64,000 nt of DNA. It comes from JAGQIB01 sp041393395. Its GTDB lineage: Bacteria > ARS69. The notes beneath the pieces were generated by a model. That model searched no databases. It worked only from the letters and a program-made list of their open reading frames with translations, and was not told the origin of the DNA. This document shows, one piece after another, positions 51,839-59,804 of the stretch; positions within the stretch are counted from its first letter, which is position 1, and every line of letters begins with the position of its first letter. The stretch covers positions 930,001 to 994,000 of the forward strand of contig JAWKKG010000002.1 of assembly GCA_041393395.1 (NCBI GenBank), in the 5' to 3' direction. The position numbers and the translations under genes were made by a program.

Positions 51839-53544
51839 AACGCAATTCCTCGACCTTCGGTCCGGCCATCGCGATCGTCCTCGCGGTCGCCTGGGTCCTT
51901 TCCGGTGCACGCACCGCTCCGGTGGATCCGGCCTACGATCTCGACTCGTTCGGCCAGATCCCGGTCGTGAGCCAGGGACGGCCGAAGCCGCTCGACACGC
52001 TCGCGCGGACCACGCTGATGGTCCTCTCGAACAAGCAGAGCCTGTACATGAGTGCGACGGACGCGACGGCCGATCGCAAGGAAAAGACCGACGACATGCA
52101 GAAGGTCCCGGCGATCCGCTGGCTGATCGACGTGATGTCGGTGCCGGAGAAGGCGCGCGGGTACGACGTCATCCGGATCGACCACCCGGAGATCAAGGGA
52201 TTGCTCGGGGCGGACGCGGACCGGAAGTACTTCTCGATGGATGAGATCGTGGCGAACGGCGACGAGCTCAACCGTCAGTTCCGCCTCGCGCACGACACGC
52301 CGGATCGCGACCGATCGCTCTACCAGCGGAAGATGATCACGCTCTCGCAGCAGGTCAGCCTGTACTTCTCCGCGGAGGACGTGGCGTCCATGTTCCTGGT
52401 GCCGCCGTCGGACGGCGGGTCGGAGTGGGGGACGCTGGCCGACCAGTCGAGCCACATGATGGGACACGGAGATCTGCCGGCGGAGTCCCGCAACGTCACG
52501 TCGGCGCTCGTGGCCTGGCAGGAGGGCGACCCCGCCGCGTTCAACGCCGCCGTCAGCGCGCAGCGGTCGCTCGTGGAGTCCAAGGTCCCGACGATCGAGA
52601 AGAAGGTCGCCTTCGAGGCGCGGTACAACCATTTTGCGCCGTTCATGAAGGCGATGGCGCTGTACGTGCTCGTCGGAATCCTGGCCGCGTTCTCGTGGCT
52701 CCGTCCCGGGCGGGCGATCACGGCCACGGCACTCGGGCTGCTCGTCGTCGCGCTGATCCTGCACACCGTGGGGCTCGGGTCGCGTGTCTGGATCCAGGGA
52801 CGTCCGCCCGTGACGAACCTCTACTCCTCGGCGGTCTTCGTGGGCTGGGGAGCCGTGGCGCTCGGCGGGATCCTCGAGCGGCTTCACCGGAACGGGGTCG
52901 GCGCCATCGTCGCGGCCGGCACCGGCTTCGCGACCCTGCTCGTCGCGCACAATCTCTCGCTCGACGGGGACACGATGACGATGATGCAGGCGGTGCTGGA
53001 CACGAATTTCTGGCTCGCCACGCACGTGGTCGTGATCACGCTCGGGTACGCGTCGACGTTCCTGGCCGGCGCGCTGGGCGTCATCTACATCCTTCGCGGT
53101 GTGCTCACGACCGCGCTGAACCGTGACGAGCGTCGCCGCCAGGTCGGGATGATCTACGGCATCGTCTGCTTCGCCACTCTGTTCAGCTTCGTCGGGACGA
53201 TTCTCGGTGGCATCTGGGCGGATCAGTCCTGGGGTCGGTTCTGGGGCTGGGATCCCAAGGAGAACGGCGCGCTGCTGATCGTGCTGTGGAACGCGCTGAT
53301 CCTCCACGCGCGCTGGGGCGGCATCGCCCGGCAGCGCGGCATCGCGATCCTGGCCGTGATCGGCAACATCGTCACCGCCTGGTCCTGGTTCGGTACGAAC
53401 ATGCTCGGCGTGGGGCTGCACGCCTACGGGTTCATCGAGTCCGCGCTGATGTGGATGTCGATCTTCATCGCGAGCCAGCTCGGCATCGCGGCGCTCGGGA
53501 TGGTGCCGTACGAGCGCTGGCGGAGCGTGAAAGCGAACGGATAA
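51835..53544 (+). CDS. ccsA: Cytochrome c synthase subunit CcsA with N-terminal extension
   Basis: Membrane protein of 569 residues, the haem-handling partner of ResB. A first helix (AIAIVLAVAWVLSGA) is followed by about 230 extracytoplasmic residues beginning YDLDSFGQIPVVSQGRPKPL, an extension known from CcsA proteins of several uncultured and PVC-type lineages. The CcsA core (about 280-565) has eight helices, the haem-binding WWD-like segment WGRFWGWDPKENGALL and conserved His residues in VAHNLS, ATHVVV and LHAYG. Translationally coupled to resB; expected substrates include the pentaheme cytochrome at 655-2022. Confidence 0.92.
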   Translation: MKRNSSTFGPAIAIVLAVAWVLSGARTAPVDPAYDLDSFGQIPVVSQGRPKPLDTLARTTLMVLSNKQSLYMSATDATADRKEKTDDMQKVPAIRWLIDVMSVPEKARGYDVIRIDHPEIKGLLGADADRKYFSMDEIVANGDELNRQFRLAHDTPDRDRSLYQRKMITLSQQVSLYFSAEDVASMFLVPPSDGGSEWGTLADQSSHMMGHGDLPAESRNVTSALVAWQEGDPAAFNAAVSAQRSLVESKVPTIEKKVAFEARYNHFAPFMKAMALYVLVGILAAFSWLRPGRAITATALGLLVVALILHTVGLGSRVWIQGRPPVTNLYSSAVFVGWGAVALGGILERLHRNGVGAIVAAGTGFATLLVAHNLSLDGDTMTMMQAVLDTNFWLATHVVVITLGYASTFLAGALGVIYILRGVLTTALNRDERRRQVGMIYGIVCFATLFSFVGTILGGIWADQSWGRFWGWDPKENGALLIVLWNALILHARWGGIARQRGIAILAVIGNIVTAWSWFGTNMLGVGLHAYGFIESALMWMSIFIASQLGIAALGMVPYERWRSVKANG

Positions 53545-53567
53545 TCCCGCTCCGGGAGTTTCGTGCG

Positions 53568-53606
53568 AAGGGGCCGCGGCGTCGAACGTCGCGGCCCCTT
53601 TCGTTT
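53568..53606. terminator. Bidirectional terminator between ccsA and the 53683 gene
   Basis: AAGGGGCCGCG - 11-base loop - CGCGGCCCCTT, perfect 11-base stem followed by TCGTTT, in the gap between convergent genes. It ends the ccsA transcript and also the opposite-strand gene. Confidence 0.85.
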
Positions 53607-53682
53607 CGCGCAGTCCCGGCGCGGTGGGGAGATCCGCGCCCCCTAGCGGGACTGCGTCCAGCCGGTCCCGATCGCCGGATCG

Positions 53683-54330
53683 CTACCGGAACTGCGCCTT
53701 CAGCGACGCCCACGTATCCGCATCCACCGGCGTGGTCTTCGGCGCCTGCGAGAACTGGACGTTGTCGATGGCCACGTTGTCGCTCGAGTAGCCCAGGTTC
53801 GACGTGTCGATGCGGATCACGAGCTGATCTCCCGCGAGCGGCGGATCGAAATCGAACGACGTGTGCGCGGCGGCCTCGACCTCGACGTCGTACTGCGAGA
53901 ACAGAACGTTCCCGTAGTTGTCGTGCACGCTCACGCGCCGAATCGTGTTGGACACCCCGTAGGAACCGAGGTCGAAGCCGGCGAGCTTCACGAGCCACTC
54001 GTCGTCGCCCTCGATCGTGATCTCCAGGATGCCGAAACCGTCGGCGTCCTCGTAGAGCACGTTCAGGAGATTCCCGAAGCCCGTGCCGTAGAGCGTCGGC
54101 GCGGCCTGCGGCAACGGGCCGTAGTCCACGGTGAGGTTCGGGGTGAAACCGCCGTCCGGCTCGTAGAGGAAGCCGTTCTGCGACGTGGCGCTGACGTGGT
54201 CGCCGTAGGCCTGGTCGATCGGGCCGAAGTTCGTGGCCGGCTGGAACGTGAGAACCGTCGCGTGAACCGGAACGGCGAGCGACAGCGCCAGGACGAGGGC
54301 GAGCGAAAGGAACTCGAAACGGGACTCCAT
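53683..54330 (-). CDS. Exported beta-rich protein with C-terminal SW-KA-R tag
   Basis: Secreted protein of 215 residues, not recognised. The signal peptide (LALVLALSLAVPVHA) is about residues 1-24. The mature domain looks like a carbohydrate-binding-type jelly roll of the kind found in PEP-CTERM-type extracellular proteins: GFGILEITIEGDDEWLVKLA, VSVHDNYGNVLFSQ and IDNVQFSQ. It lacks a PEP-CTERM helix and ends in PVDADTWASLKAQFR at the very C-terminus. The same kind of ending occurs at 56337 and, with four extra residues, at 44153. The ATG start begins the signal peptide. Confidence 0.8.
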   Translation of the reverse strand: MESRFEFLSLALVLALSLAVPVHATVLTFQPATNFGPIDQAYGDHVSATSQNGFLYEPDGGFTPNLTVDYGPLPQAAPTLYGTGFGNLLNVLYEDADGFGILEITIEGDDEWLVKLAGFDLGSYGVSNTIRRVSVHDNYGNVLFSQYDVEVEAAAHTSFDFDPPLAGDQLVIRIDTSNLGYSSDNVAIDNVQFSQAPKTTPVDADTWASLKAQFR

Positions 54331-54378
54331 GCGGGGTTTCTCCGAGGGCTCGGCCGGCGCCTCTTGGGCCGGCGGTGG

Positions 54379-54409
54379 GGGAGATCGGACGGGCGGGGCC
54401 CGATCTCCC
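54379..54409 (-). terminator. Terminator-like hairpin after the YigZ-like gene
   Basis: GGGAGATCGG - 11-base loop - CCGATCTCCC, ten-base perfect stem about 50 bases beyond the YigZ stop on the minus strand, before the next minus-strand gene. No T tract. Confidence 0.5.
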
Positions 54410-54459
54410 GGACTCCGGGGAGTGAGACACCCGGCACCGGCGCTTTTGAAAGTCGGCTG

Positions 54460-55110
54460 TCAGCCCCGTGGCACTTCGGACGTATCGATCCGCGCCCGCC
54501 CGGCCGTCGATTCCCGGACGAGGGCGGAGAGGGACGGAGCCCGGCTCGCCAGGGTCCGGATCCGGAACTCCGGCGTCCCCGCGAACGAGCGCTCGCAGGC
54601 CCGGATCGCCGCCCCCTCGCGCGCCACGACCGCCTCGACGGCGCCGACGTCCGCGTACTCCACCGTGACCGTCACGATCGCCTCCCGCCACACGGTGCGC
54701 CGGGGCGCGGCCGCGAGGGCTTCCCGGGCCGCGTCGCCGTAGGCCCGCACGAGACCGCCGGTGCCGAGCTTCGTGCCCCCGAACCACCGCGTGACCACCA
54801 CGAGCGCCCCGTGCACGCCGGCTCCGTCGATCGACTGGAGGATCGGCGCACCGGCCGTCCCGGACGGCTCCCCGTCGTCGTCCGCGCGCTCGCGGGCCGC
54901 GCCCGGCTCCCCGAGCCGATGCGCCCAGCAGTGGTGCGTGGCCGTGTGATGGCGCTTCCGGATCGATTGCAGGCGGGCCGCGGACTCCTCCTCGTCGCGC
55001 ACGGCCCACGCCTGGCCGAGGAACCGCGAGCCTTTCTCCTTGAGCTCGACCTCGGGCCCGTCGCCGAGGGATGAGTACGAGTCGGAGGAGGCGGGGCGGA
55101 ACTCGGACAC
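54460..55110 (-). CDS. YigZ/IMPACT-family protein
   Basis: Cytosolic protein of about 216 residues of the UPF0029/IMPACT family. Signatures seen are EKGSRFLGQAWAV, HHCWAHRLG, DDGEPSGTAGAPILQ and VTRWFGGTKLGTGGLVRAYG, all in family order, with a C-terminal ferredoxin-like domain. The bacterial role is unclear; eukaryotic IMPACT modulates translation control. GTG start chosen because GACGAGG lies upstream and it gives the normal length; a TTG 16 codons earlier is possible. Confidence 0.9.
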   Translation of the reverse strand: MSEFRPASSDSYSSLGDGPEVELKEKGSRFLGQAWAVRDEEESAARLQSIRKRHHTATHHCWAHRLGEPGAARERADDDGEPSGTAGAPILQSIDGAGVHGALVVVTRWFGGTKLGTGGLVRAYGDAAREALAAAPRRTVWREAIVTVTVEYADVGAVEAVVAREGAAIRACERSFAGTPEFRIRTLASRAPSLSALVRESTAGRARIDTSEVPRG

Positions 55111-55122
55111 GGGAACCTCGTC

Positions 55123-55150
55123 TTGCTTCGGGAGCGTGAGCTCGTAGGAT
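55123..55150 (+). promoter_or_regulatory. Possible sigma-70-type promoter of the 55213 gene
   Basis: TTGCTT (55123-55128), 16-base spacer, TAGGAT (55145-55150), 62 bases before the start codon, in the gap between divergent genes. Confidence 0.4.
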
Positions 55151-55212
55151 AGCCGCAACCCCGGCGATCGTCGCGCGGCCGGGCGCGGGGCACGCCGGGC
55201 CGGGAGCTTTGC

Positions 55213-55425
55213 ATGGACCAGCAGTTCGATTACCAGATCGTGAAGGACGGGCGCGTGCGCGTGTTCTGGGGTGGACGCGAGGTCGTGACGCTTGCCGGTG
55301 CTCGCGCGACGAAGTTCCTGCGTCAGGTCGAGGGTCTGGACGACGAGGGCAAGCAGCTCCTGCTCGCCCGCATGACCGGCAACTTCAAGCGGGGCAACGA
55401 ACGCGACCCGCATCGCGGCGATTGA
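55213..55425 (+). CDS. Conserved small hypothetical protein
   Basis: Protein of 70 residues. The pattern VRVFWGGREVVTLAGARATK followed by LARMTGNFKRGNER resembles a small conserved family found in many bacteria whose function is unknown; the TGNFKRGNE ending is the most recognisable part. It is soluble and predicted as a beta-strand pair plus helix. GGGAGC precedes the ATG. It lies seven bases before the SDR gene and is probably co-transcribed with it. Confidence 0.8.
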   Translation: MDQQFDYQIVKDGRVRVFWGGREVVTLAGARATKFLRQVEGLDDEGKQLLLARMTGNFKRGNERDPHRGD

Positions 55426-55432
55426 GGCGCCC

Positions 55433-56239
55433 ATGAGTCGCACGTTCCTCGTCACGGGAGCCACGCGGGGGATCGGTCGAGCGATCGCGGTCGCGGCCGC
55501 CGCGACCGGCGCGAACGTGACGTTGCTCGGCAAGACACAGAAACCGAATCCGCTTCTCCCGGGCACGTTGGGCGAATCTGCGGAGGCTGTCGAGGCGGCG
55601 GGCGGTCGGGCGCTCCCGCTGGAAGTCGACGTCCGCGACGAGAAGCGCGTGCGAGAAGCCATTGACGCGACGGTCCAGGCGTTCGGTGGCCTCGACGTCG
55701 TGGTGAACAACGCCGGCGCCATCCGACTCGCGGGCACGGAGGACACGCCGGTCCGCCTGTTCGATCGCATGATGGCGGTGAACGTGCGCGCGACCTGGGT
55801 GACGTCGCGCGAGGCGATCCCGCACCTGAAGCGCTCGTCGAACGCGCACGTTCTGAACCTCGCCCCCCCGATCTCGCTGGATCCCAAGTGGCTCGCGCCC
55901 CACGTGGCGTACACGATCTCCAAGTACGGGATGAGCCTGTGCACGCTGGGCCTGGCCGCCGAGCTCGCGGAAGACGGCATCGCCGTGAACGGGCTCTGGC
56001 CCCGCACGATCATCGCGACCGCCGCGCTCGCGATGCTGCCGGGCATCGATCCGACGGACTGTCGCTCGGTGGACATCGTGGCCGATGCCGCGATGGAGAT
56101 CGTCTCGCGCCCGGCCCGGGAGTGTACGGGCCAGCTCCGGCTCGACGAGGACGTGTTGCGTGAGGCGGGGGTCCGGGACTTCACGCGGTATTCGATCGAT
56201 CCGAGTCGTTCGCCGCGGCTGGATCTCTACGTGGAATAG
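55433..56239 (+). CDS. Short-chain dehydrogenase/reductase, HSDL2-like
   Basis: NAD(P)-dependent oxidoreductase of 268 residues. The cofactor loop VTGATRGIGRAIAV, NNAGAI, and the Tyr-Lys pair in AYTISKYGMSLCTLG are classical. NPLLPGTLGESAEAVEAAGG, TGTEDTPV-like GTEDTPVRLFDRMMAVNVRA and GLWPRTIIATAA mark the HSDL2/peroxisomal-type branch, whose substrates are poorly known (probably fatty-acyl or hydroxy compounds). The Ser normally preceding the Tyr is replaced within LAPPISLDPKW (N-L-A-P-P), as is common in this branch. ATG start; converges on the next gene across a strong hairpin. Confidence 0.9.
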   Translation: MSRTFLVTGATRGIGRAIAVAAAATGANVTLLGKTQKPNPLLPGTLGESAEAVEAAGGRALPLEVDVRDEKRVREAIDATVQAFGGLDVVVNNAGAIRLAGTEDTPVRLFDRMMAVNVRATWVTSREAIPHLKRSSNAHVLNLAPPISLDPKWLAPHVAYTISKYGMSLCTLGLAAELAEDGIAVNGLWPRTIIATAALAMLPGIDPTDCRSVDIVADAAMEIVSRPARECTGQLRLDEDVLREAGVRDFTRYSIDPSRSPRLDLYVE

Positions 56240-56267
56240 ATCGCGACGTCGCGCGGGGGACAGACGA

Positions 56268-56295
56268 ACGGGGCCGACGCGAACGTCGGCCCCGT
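56268..56295. terminator. Bidirectional terminator between SDR and the 56337 gene
   Basis: ACGGGGCCGACG - CGAA - CGTCGGCCCCGT, perfect 12-base stem with a four-base loop between convergent genes. Same GGGGC-stem design as the hairpins at 35936 and 53568. Confidence 0.85.
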
Positions 56296-56336
56296 GAATC
56301 GGGTCGCCTCCCGAAGGAGACGTCTGCCTCCGGCGC

Positions 56337-56978
56337 CTACCGGAAGAGCGCCTTCACGCCGGCCCAGCTCTCGGACTCCACCGACACCGGCGCCGAGATC
56401 GTCATCTGGTCGTAGATGAACCCGATCGGCTCGAAGCCGAGATCGAGAATGACGAAGTAGAAGCTGCCGATGCCGCCCAGGTCGTACGTGCCGACGGCGT
56501 CGAGGATGTCGAGCGACGGCAGTCGCGTGCCCTCGTAGCTGACCGAGAATCCGCTCTCGAAGAAGCGGGTGCCGGCGCCGTTCGCGGCCTCGTCGAGCGG
56601 AAGACCGGCCGGGAAGTCGGTGCCGCGGGAGAAGAAGAAGCCGTCGACGGCGGGGTCGTTGTCGCGCACCACGAAGTACGGCACGCCGGGGAACGGATTC
56701 CGCAGATGAACGGTGGCGGAGCCGGCGGTGAGCGTGAACGACGACTCGTCGATCACGTAGCCGCGAGTCGGGAAGCTCGCGCTGTTGAGGAACATGGTCG
56801 TGTCGAGCGTGAACGTCACCGAGACCGGATCGCCCGGGTTCACGTTCCCGAACTGTCCGATCGACACCTGGTTGTACTCGACCGTGCCGAGAATCTGCAC
56901 GTTGACGGGTGAAGCCGCGGCGAGCGCGGGAAGCAGGAGTGCCGCGACCAGTGCGAACACGAGAGACGCCTTCTTCAT
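56337..56978 (-). CDS. Exported protein with C-terminal SW-KA-R tag
   Basis: Secreted protein of 213 residues, not recognised. Signal peptide about 1-23 (LVFALVAALLLPALAAA). The mature part is one beta-rich domain (VSVTFTLDTTMFLNSASF, GSATVHLRNPFPGVPYFVVR) of a type common in PEP-CTERM-like extracellular proteins of unknown role. The last residues, VSVESESWAGVKALFR, match the tag on the proteins at 53683 and 43185. GAGGGTCCCGAC before the ATG supports the start. Confidence 0.8.
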   Translation of the reverse strand: MKKASLVFALVAALLLPALAAASPVNVQILGTVEYNQVSIGQFGNVNPGDPVSVTFTLDTTMFLNSASFPTRGYVIDESSFTLTAGSATVHLRNPFPGVPYFVVRDNDPAVDGFFFSRGTDFPAGLPLDEAANGAGTRFFESGFSVSYEGTRLPSLDILDAVGTYDLGGIGSFYFVILDLGFEPIGFIYDQMTISAPVSVESESWAGVKALFR

Positions 56979-57142
56979 GTCGGGACCCTCGAATGCGCCA
57001 GGGGGACGCGGGGCCGCTGGGGCTTCCCCGCGATCGAGGAGGGGCGCAGTTCCTCCGCACAGGCCGCAGGATACAGCTTTCAGGACGCGGGGTAGGAGAT
57101 TCTGCGAAAGAATCTCCCGCCCCCACGGGCCGGATCGGCGAC

Positions 57143-58003
57143 CTATTCCGTCGGTCGGAGCTCCCGGGCCAGGAAGGCCCGGACGTGCCCCCAGGCATCC
57201 TCGGCCGACGCCTCGTCGTAGCGGGCGGAGGACGGGTTCGCGAAGGCGTGGTCCGCGTCGTAGCGCCAGATCTCGTGGGGCACGCCCGCCTTCGTGAGGC
57301 CCTCGTCGAACGCGTTCACGACGTCCGGCGGGATGCCCTGGTCGCGATTGCCGAAGATGCCGCACAGGTGTCCCCGGATCTTCGCGAGCTCGGCGGGATC
57401 GTCCGTCATCCGCCCGTAGTACATCACGATCGCCTTTACGTCCGGGTTCTGCAGACCGGCGCGGAACGACCAGCCGCCGCCGAAGCACCAGCCGATGGTG
57501 CCGAGCGCCGACGCCTGCACGCGCTCGTCGTTCTTCAGGAAGTCGAGCCCTGCGCGGATGATCTCGGACGCGCGCTCGTCCTGCACGGCCTGCATCGCGG
57601 CGAGTGCGCCGTCGCGGTCCGTGGCGACCGTGCCGTCGTAGAGGTCCACCGCGAGTGCGGCGTAGCCGTCGGCGGCCAGGCGGTCCGTCCAGTGCCGGAT
57701 GTGATCGTTCAGCCCCCACCACTCCTGGATCACGACCACGGCGGGGAATGGCGGCTCGCCCGCGGGCAGCGAAAGGTAGGCGTGGCCGCCGGCGAGGTCG
57801 ATCGTGGTGCCGTGCAGCTCGGGCACGGCGTTCTCGTTCAGCTCGTGCAGAGCCTTGAAGGAATCCTCGTCCAGGATTCCGGTCCAGGTCATGTGCAGCG
57901 AGTCGCCGGCGGGCTCCTCCGCCTTCTCGGCGGGGCACGCGTGTGCGAACACGAGACCGAATACGACGAGCACGGCGAGAGCGGACGTGAGTCGACGCAT
58001 CAT
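57143..58003 (-). CDS. Exported dienelactone hydrolase family protein
   Basis: Alpha/beta hydrolase of 286 residues with the classical dienelactone hydrolase triad: C173 in IGWCFGGGW, D221 in FGNRDQGI and H252 in YDADHAFANP; QEWWGLNDHIRHWTDRLA is also diagnostic. An N-terminal hydrophobic segment ending HACPAEK may be a lipoprotein signal (FAHAC, Cys 23) or a cleaved signal, so the enzyme acts outside the cytoplasm, unlike the Ser-type relative at 26468. Between signal and enzyme lies a short linker (24-62). Substrate unknown. Followed on the minus strand by the tagged protein gene. Confidence 0.9.
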   Translation of the reverse strand: MMRRLTSALAVLVVFGLVFAHACPAEKAEEPAGDSLHMTWTGILDEDSFKALHELNENAVPELHGTTIDLAGGHAYLSLPAGEPPFPAVVVIQEWWGLNDHIRHWTDRLAADGYAALAVDLYDGTVATDRDGALAAMQAVQDERASEIIRAGLDFLKNDERVQASALGTIGWCFGGGWSFRAGLQNPDVKAIVMYYGRMTDDPAELAKIRGHLCGIFGNRDQGIPPDVVNAFDEGLTKAGVPHEIWRYDADHAFANPSSARYDEASAEDAWGHVRAFLARELRPTE

Positions 58004-58030
58004 TCCTCCTCCCGGGAGGGGGCACGTTCC

Positions 58031-58065
58031 AAAAAGAGCGGCGGGCGGGAGAGACCCGCCCGCCG
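58031..58065 (-). terminator. Intrinsic terminator of the pnt operon
   Basis: CGGCGGGCGGG - AGAGA - CCCGCCCGCCG, perfect 11-base stem. On the minus strand it is followed by CTCTTTTT, a true T tract, about 45 bases after the pntB stop. This is the most canonical intrinsic terminator in the window. Confidence 0.85.
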
Positions 58066-58109
58066 TGCCGGGAATCGCGAGTGGGCTCGCGAGTCCGGGT
58101 GCGCGAATC

Positions 58110-59519
58110 CTACTGTTCCTTCAGGGCCGCCACAAGGTCCTGGATGGCCTTCTTGCCGTCGCCGAACAGCATCAGCGTGTTGTCGGCCGCGAACAGCGGA
58201 TTCGGGATGCCCGCGAAACCGGGCGAGAGACTCCGCTTCACGACGATGACGGTCCGCGCCTTGTCGACGTCGATGATCGGCATGCCGGCGATCGGGCTCT
58301 GCGGATTCTCCCGAGCGTCCGGGTTCACGACGTCGTTCGCGCCGATCACCATGCACACGTCCACGGTGCCCATCGTGGGGTTGATCGCGTCCATTTCGAT
58401 CAGCTTGTCGTACGGCACGTCCGCTTCCGCGAGCAGCACGTTCATGTGACCGGGCATGCGGCCGGCCACCGGGTGGATCGCGTACTCGACCTGGGTCCCG
58501 TGCGCCTCGAGCACGTTCGCCATGTCACGAACCACGTGCTGCGCCTGCGCCACCGCCATGCCGTAGCCGGGCACGACCACCACGCGCTGCGCGCCGTCCA
58601 TGAGCATCGCGACCTCGTCCGGCGACGTCGCCTTGACCTTGCCGCCGTAAACCTCGTCGGCGGTGGCGGATCCGGCCGTCGGCCCGAGCGTTCCGAACAG
58701 GACGTTCGTGAGCGAGCGGTTCATCGCCTTGCACATGATGCTCGTGAGGATGATGCCCGAAGCGCCCACGAGCGAACCCGAGATGATCAGCACGTTGTTG
58801 TCGAGCACGAACCCGGTCGCGGCGGCCGCGAGGCCCGAGTACGAGTTCAGGAGCGCGATCACCACCGGCATGTCCGCGCCGCCGATCGGGATCGTGAGCA
58901 GTACGCCGAGCAGACCGGAGACCACGCAGAGCGCCCAGTAGGCGGTCGCGTTGTCCGGCTGCATCACGACCCACACGCCGCAAGCCACCGCGACGAGCGC
59001 GACCAGGGCGTTGAAGGCCTGCTGCGCCGGGAAGTGGATCGCGCCGCTCTTCATCTTCTCGGCGAGCTTCAGGTACGCGATCACGCTGCCCGTGAGGGTC
59101 ACGGTGCCGATCAGTCCCGAGGCGCCGGTGGCCACGAGCGGTTGCATGGTCAGGTGACTGCCGTTCTCGAGGATCACGGAGGCCGCGACCAGCGTGGACG
59201 CGGCGCCGCCGAAGCCGTTGAACAGCGCGACCATCTCCGGCATCGCGGTCATGGGAACGCGCGCCGCGGCGACGGCGCCGATCAGGCTGCCGACCGCGAT
59301 CGCGGCGAGGATGTACGGGAAAGCGAGTCCCTTGGCGAGGAACGTCGCGACCACGGCGACCAGCATGCCGAGCGCGCCCAGCGCGTTGCCGCGGACGGCG
59401 GTGCGTGGATGCGTGAGGCCCTTGATCCCCAGGATGAAGAGGATCGAAGCGACGAGATACGCGAGGTTGATCCAGCCGAGCTCGAGGAAGAACTCCGGCA
59501 GCACGGAATGGGTTTCCAT
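58110..59519 (-). CDS. pntB: NAD(P) transhydrogenase subunit beta
   Basis: Proton-pumping transhydrogenase subunit of 469 residues that binds NADP(H) and forms part of the membrane channel. The first 265 residues contain eight or nine membrane helices; from about 285 comes the NADP(H) domain with VVVPGYGMAVAQAQHVVRDM, HPVAGRMPGHMNVLLAEADV, VIGANDVVNPDA and IVVKRSLSPGFAG. All are family hallmarks. Last gene of the three-gene pnt operon, followed by an intrinsic terminator. Confidence 0.96.
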   Translation of the reverse strand: METHSVLPEFFLELGWINLAYLVASILFILGIKGLTHPRTAVRGNALGALGMLVAVVATFLAKGLAFPYILAAIAVGSLIGAVAAARVPMTAMPEMVALFNGFGGAASTLVAASVILENGSHLTMQPLVATGASGLIGTVTLTGSVIAYLKLAEKMKSGAIHFPAQQAFNALVALVAVACGVWVVMQPDNATAYWALCVVSGLLGVLLTIPIGGADMPVVIALLNSYSGLAAAATGFVLDNNVLIISGSLVGASGIILTSIMCKAMNRSLTNVLFGTLGPTAGSATADEVYGGKVKATSPDEVAMLMDGAQRVVVVPGYGMAVAQAQHVVRDMANVLEAHGTQVEYAIHPVAGRMPGHMNVLLAEADVPYDKLIEMDAINPTMGTVDVCMVIGANDVVNPDARENPQSPIAGMPIIDVDKARTVIVVKRSLSPGFAGIPNPLFAADNTLMLFGDGKKAIQDLVAALKEQ

Positions 59520-59522
59520 GGC

Positions 59523-59804
59523 CTAGTCCTTCCGCTTGAACATCGCCAGCATCCGGTTCGTGACCAGGAAGCCGCCGACGACGTTGATGGTGGCGAGCAC
59601 GATCGCGCCGAATCCGATCCACAGCACCATGGGCGAGCTGGAGACGTGGACCGCGAGAATCGCACCGGTGATCGTGATGCCCGAGATCGCGTTCGATCCG
59701 GACATCAGCGGCGTGTGCAGGGTGGGCGGCACCTTCGTGATGATCTCGAAGCCCACGAACACCGCGAGCGCGAAGATCGTGAGCAGCAGGATCAGGCCTT
59801 CCAT
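59523..59804 (-). CDS. pntAB: NAD(P) transhydrogenase subunit alpha-2 (membrane part)
   Basis: Membrane segment of the split alpha subunit, 93 residues with three helices: ILLLTIFALAVFVGFEIITK, the central ISGITITGAILAVH, and MVLWIGFGAIVLATINVVGG. VPPTLHTPLMSGSNAISG is the family signature. In E. coli this part is fused to the NAD-binding domain; here it is a separate gene, as in Rhodospirillum. Starts at the last base of the pntAA stop (TGATG) and ends three bases before pntB. Confidence 0.94.
   Translation of the reverse strand: MEGLILLLTIFALAVFVGFEIITKVPPTLHTPLMSGSNAISGITITGAILAVHVSSSPMVLWIGFGAIVLATINVVGGFLVTNRMLAMFKRKD

Noticed and set aside
54460..56184. A 574-codon minus-strand frame extending the YigZ-like protein upstream
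   Set aside because: The upstream portion is antisense to the SDR gene and has no family similarity.
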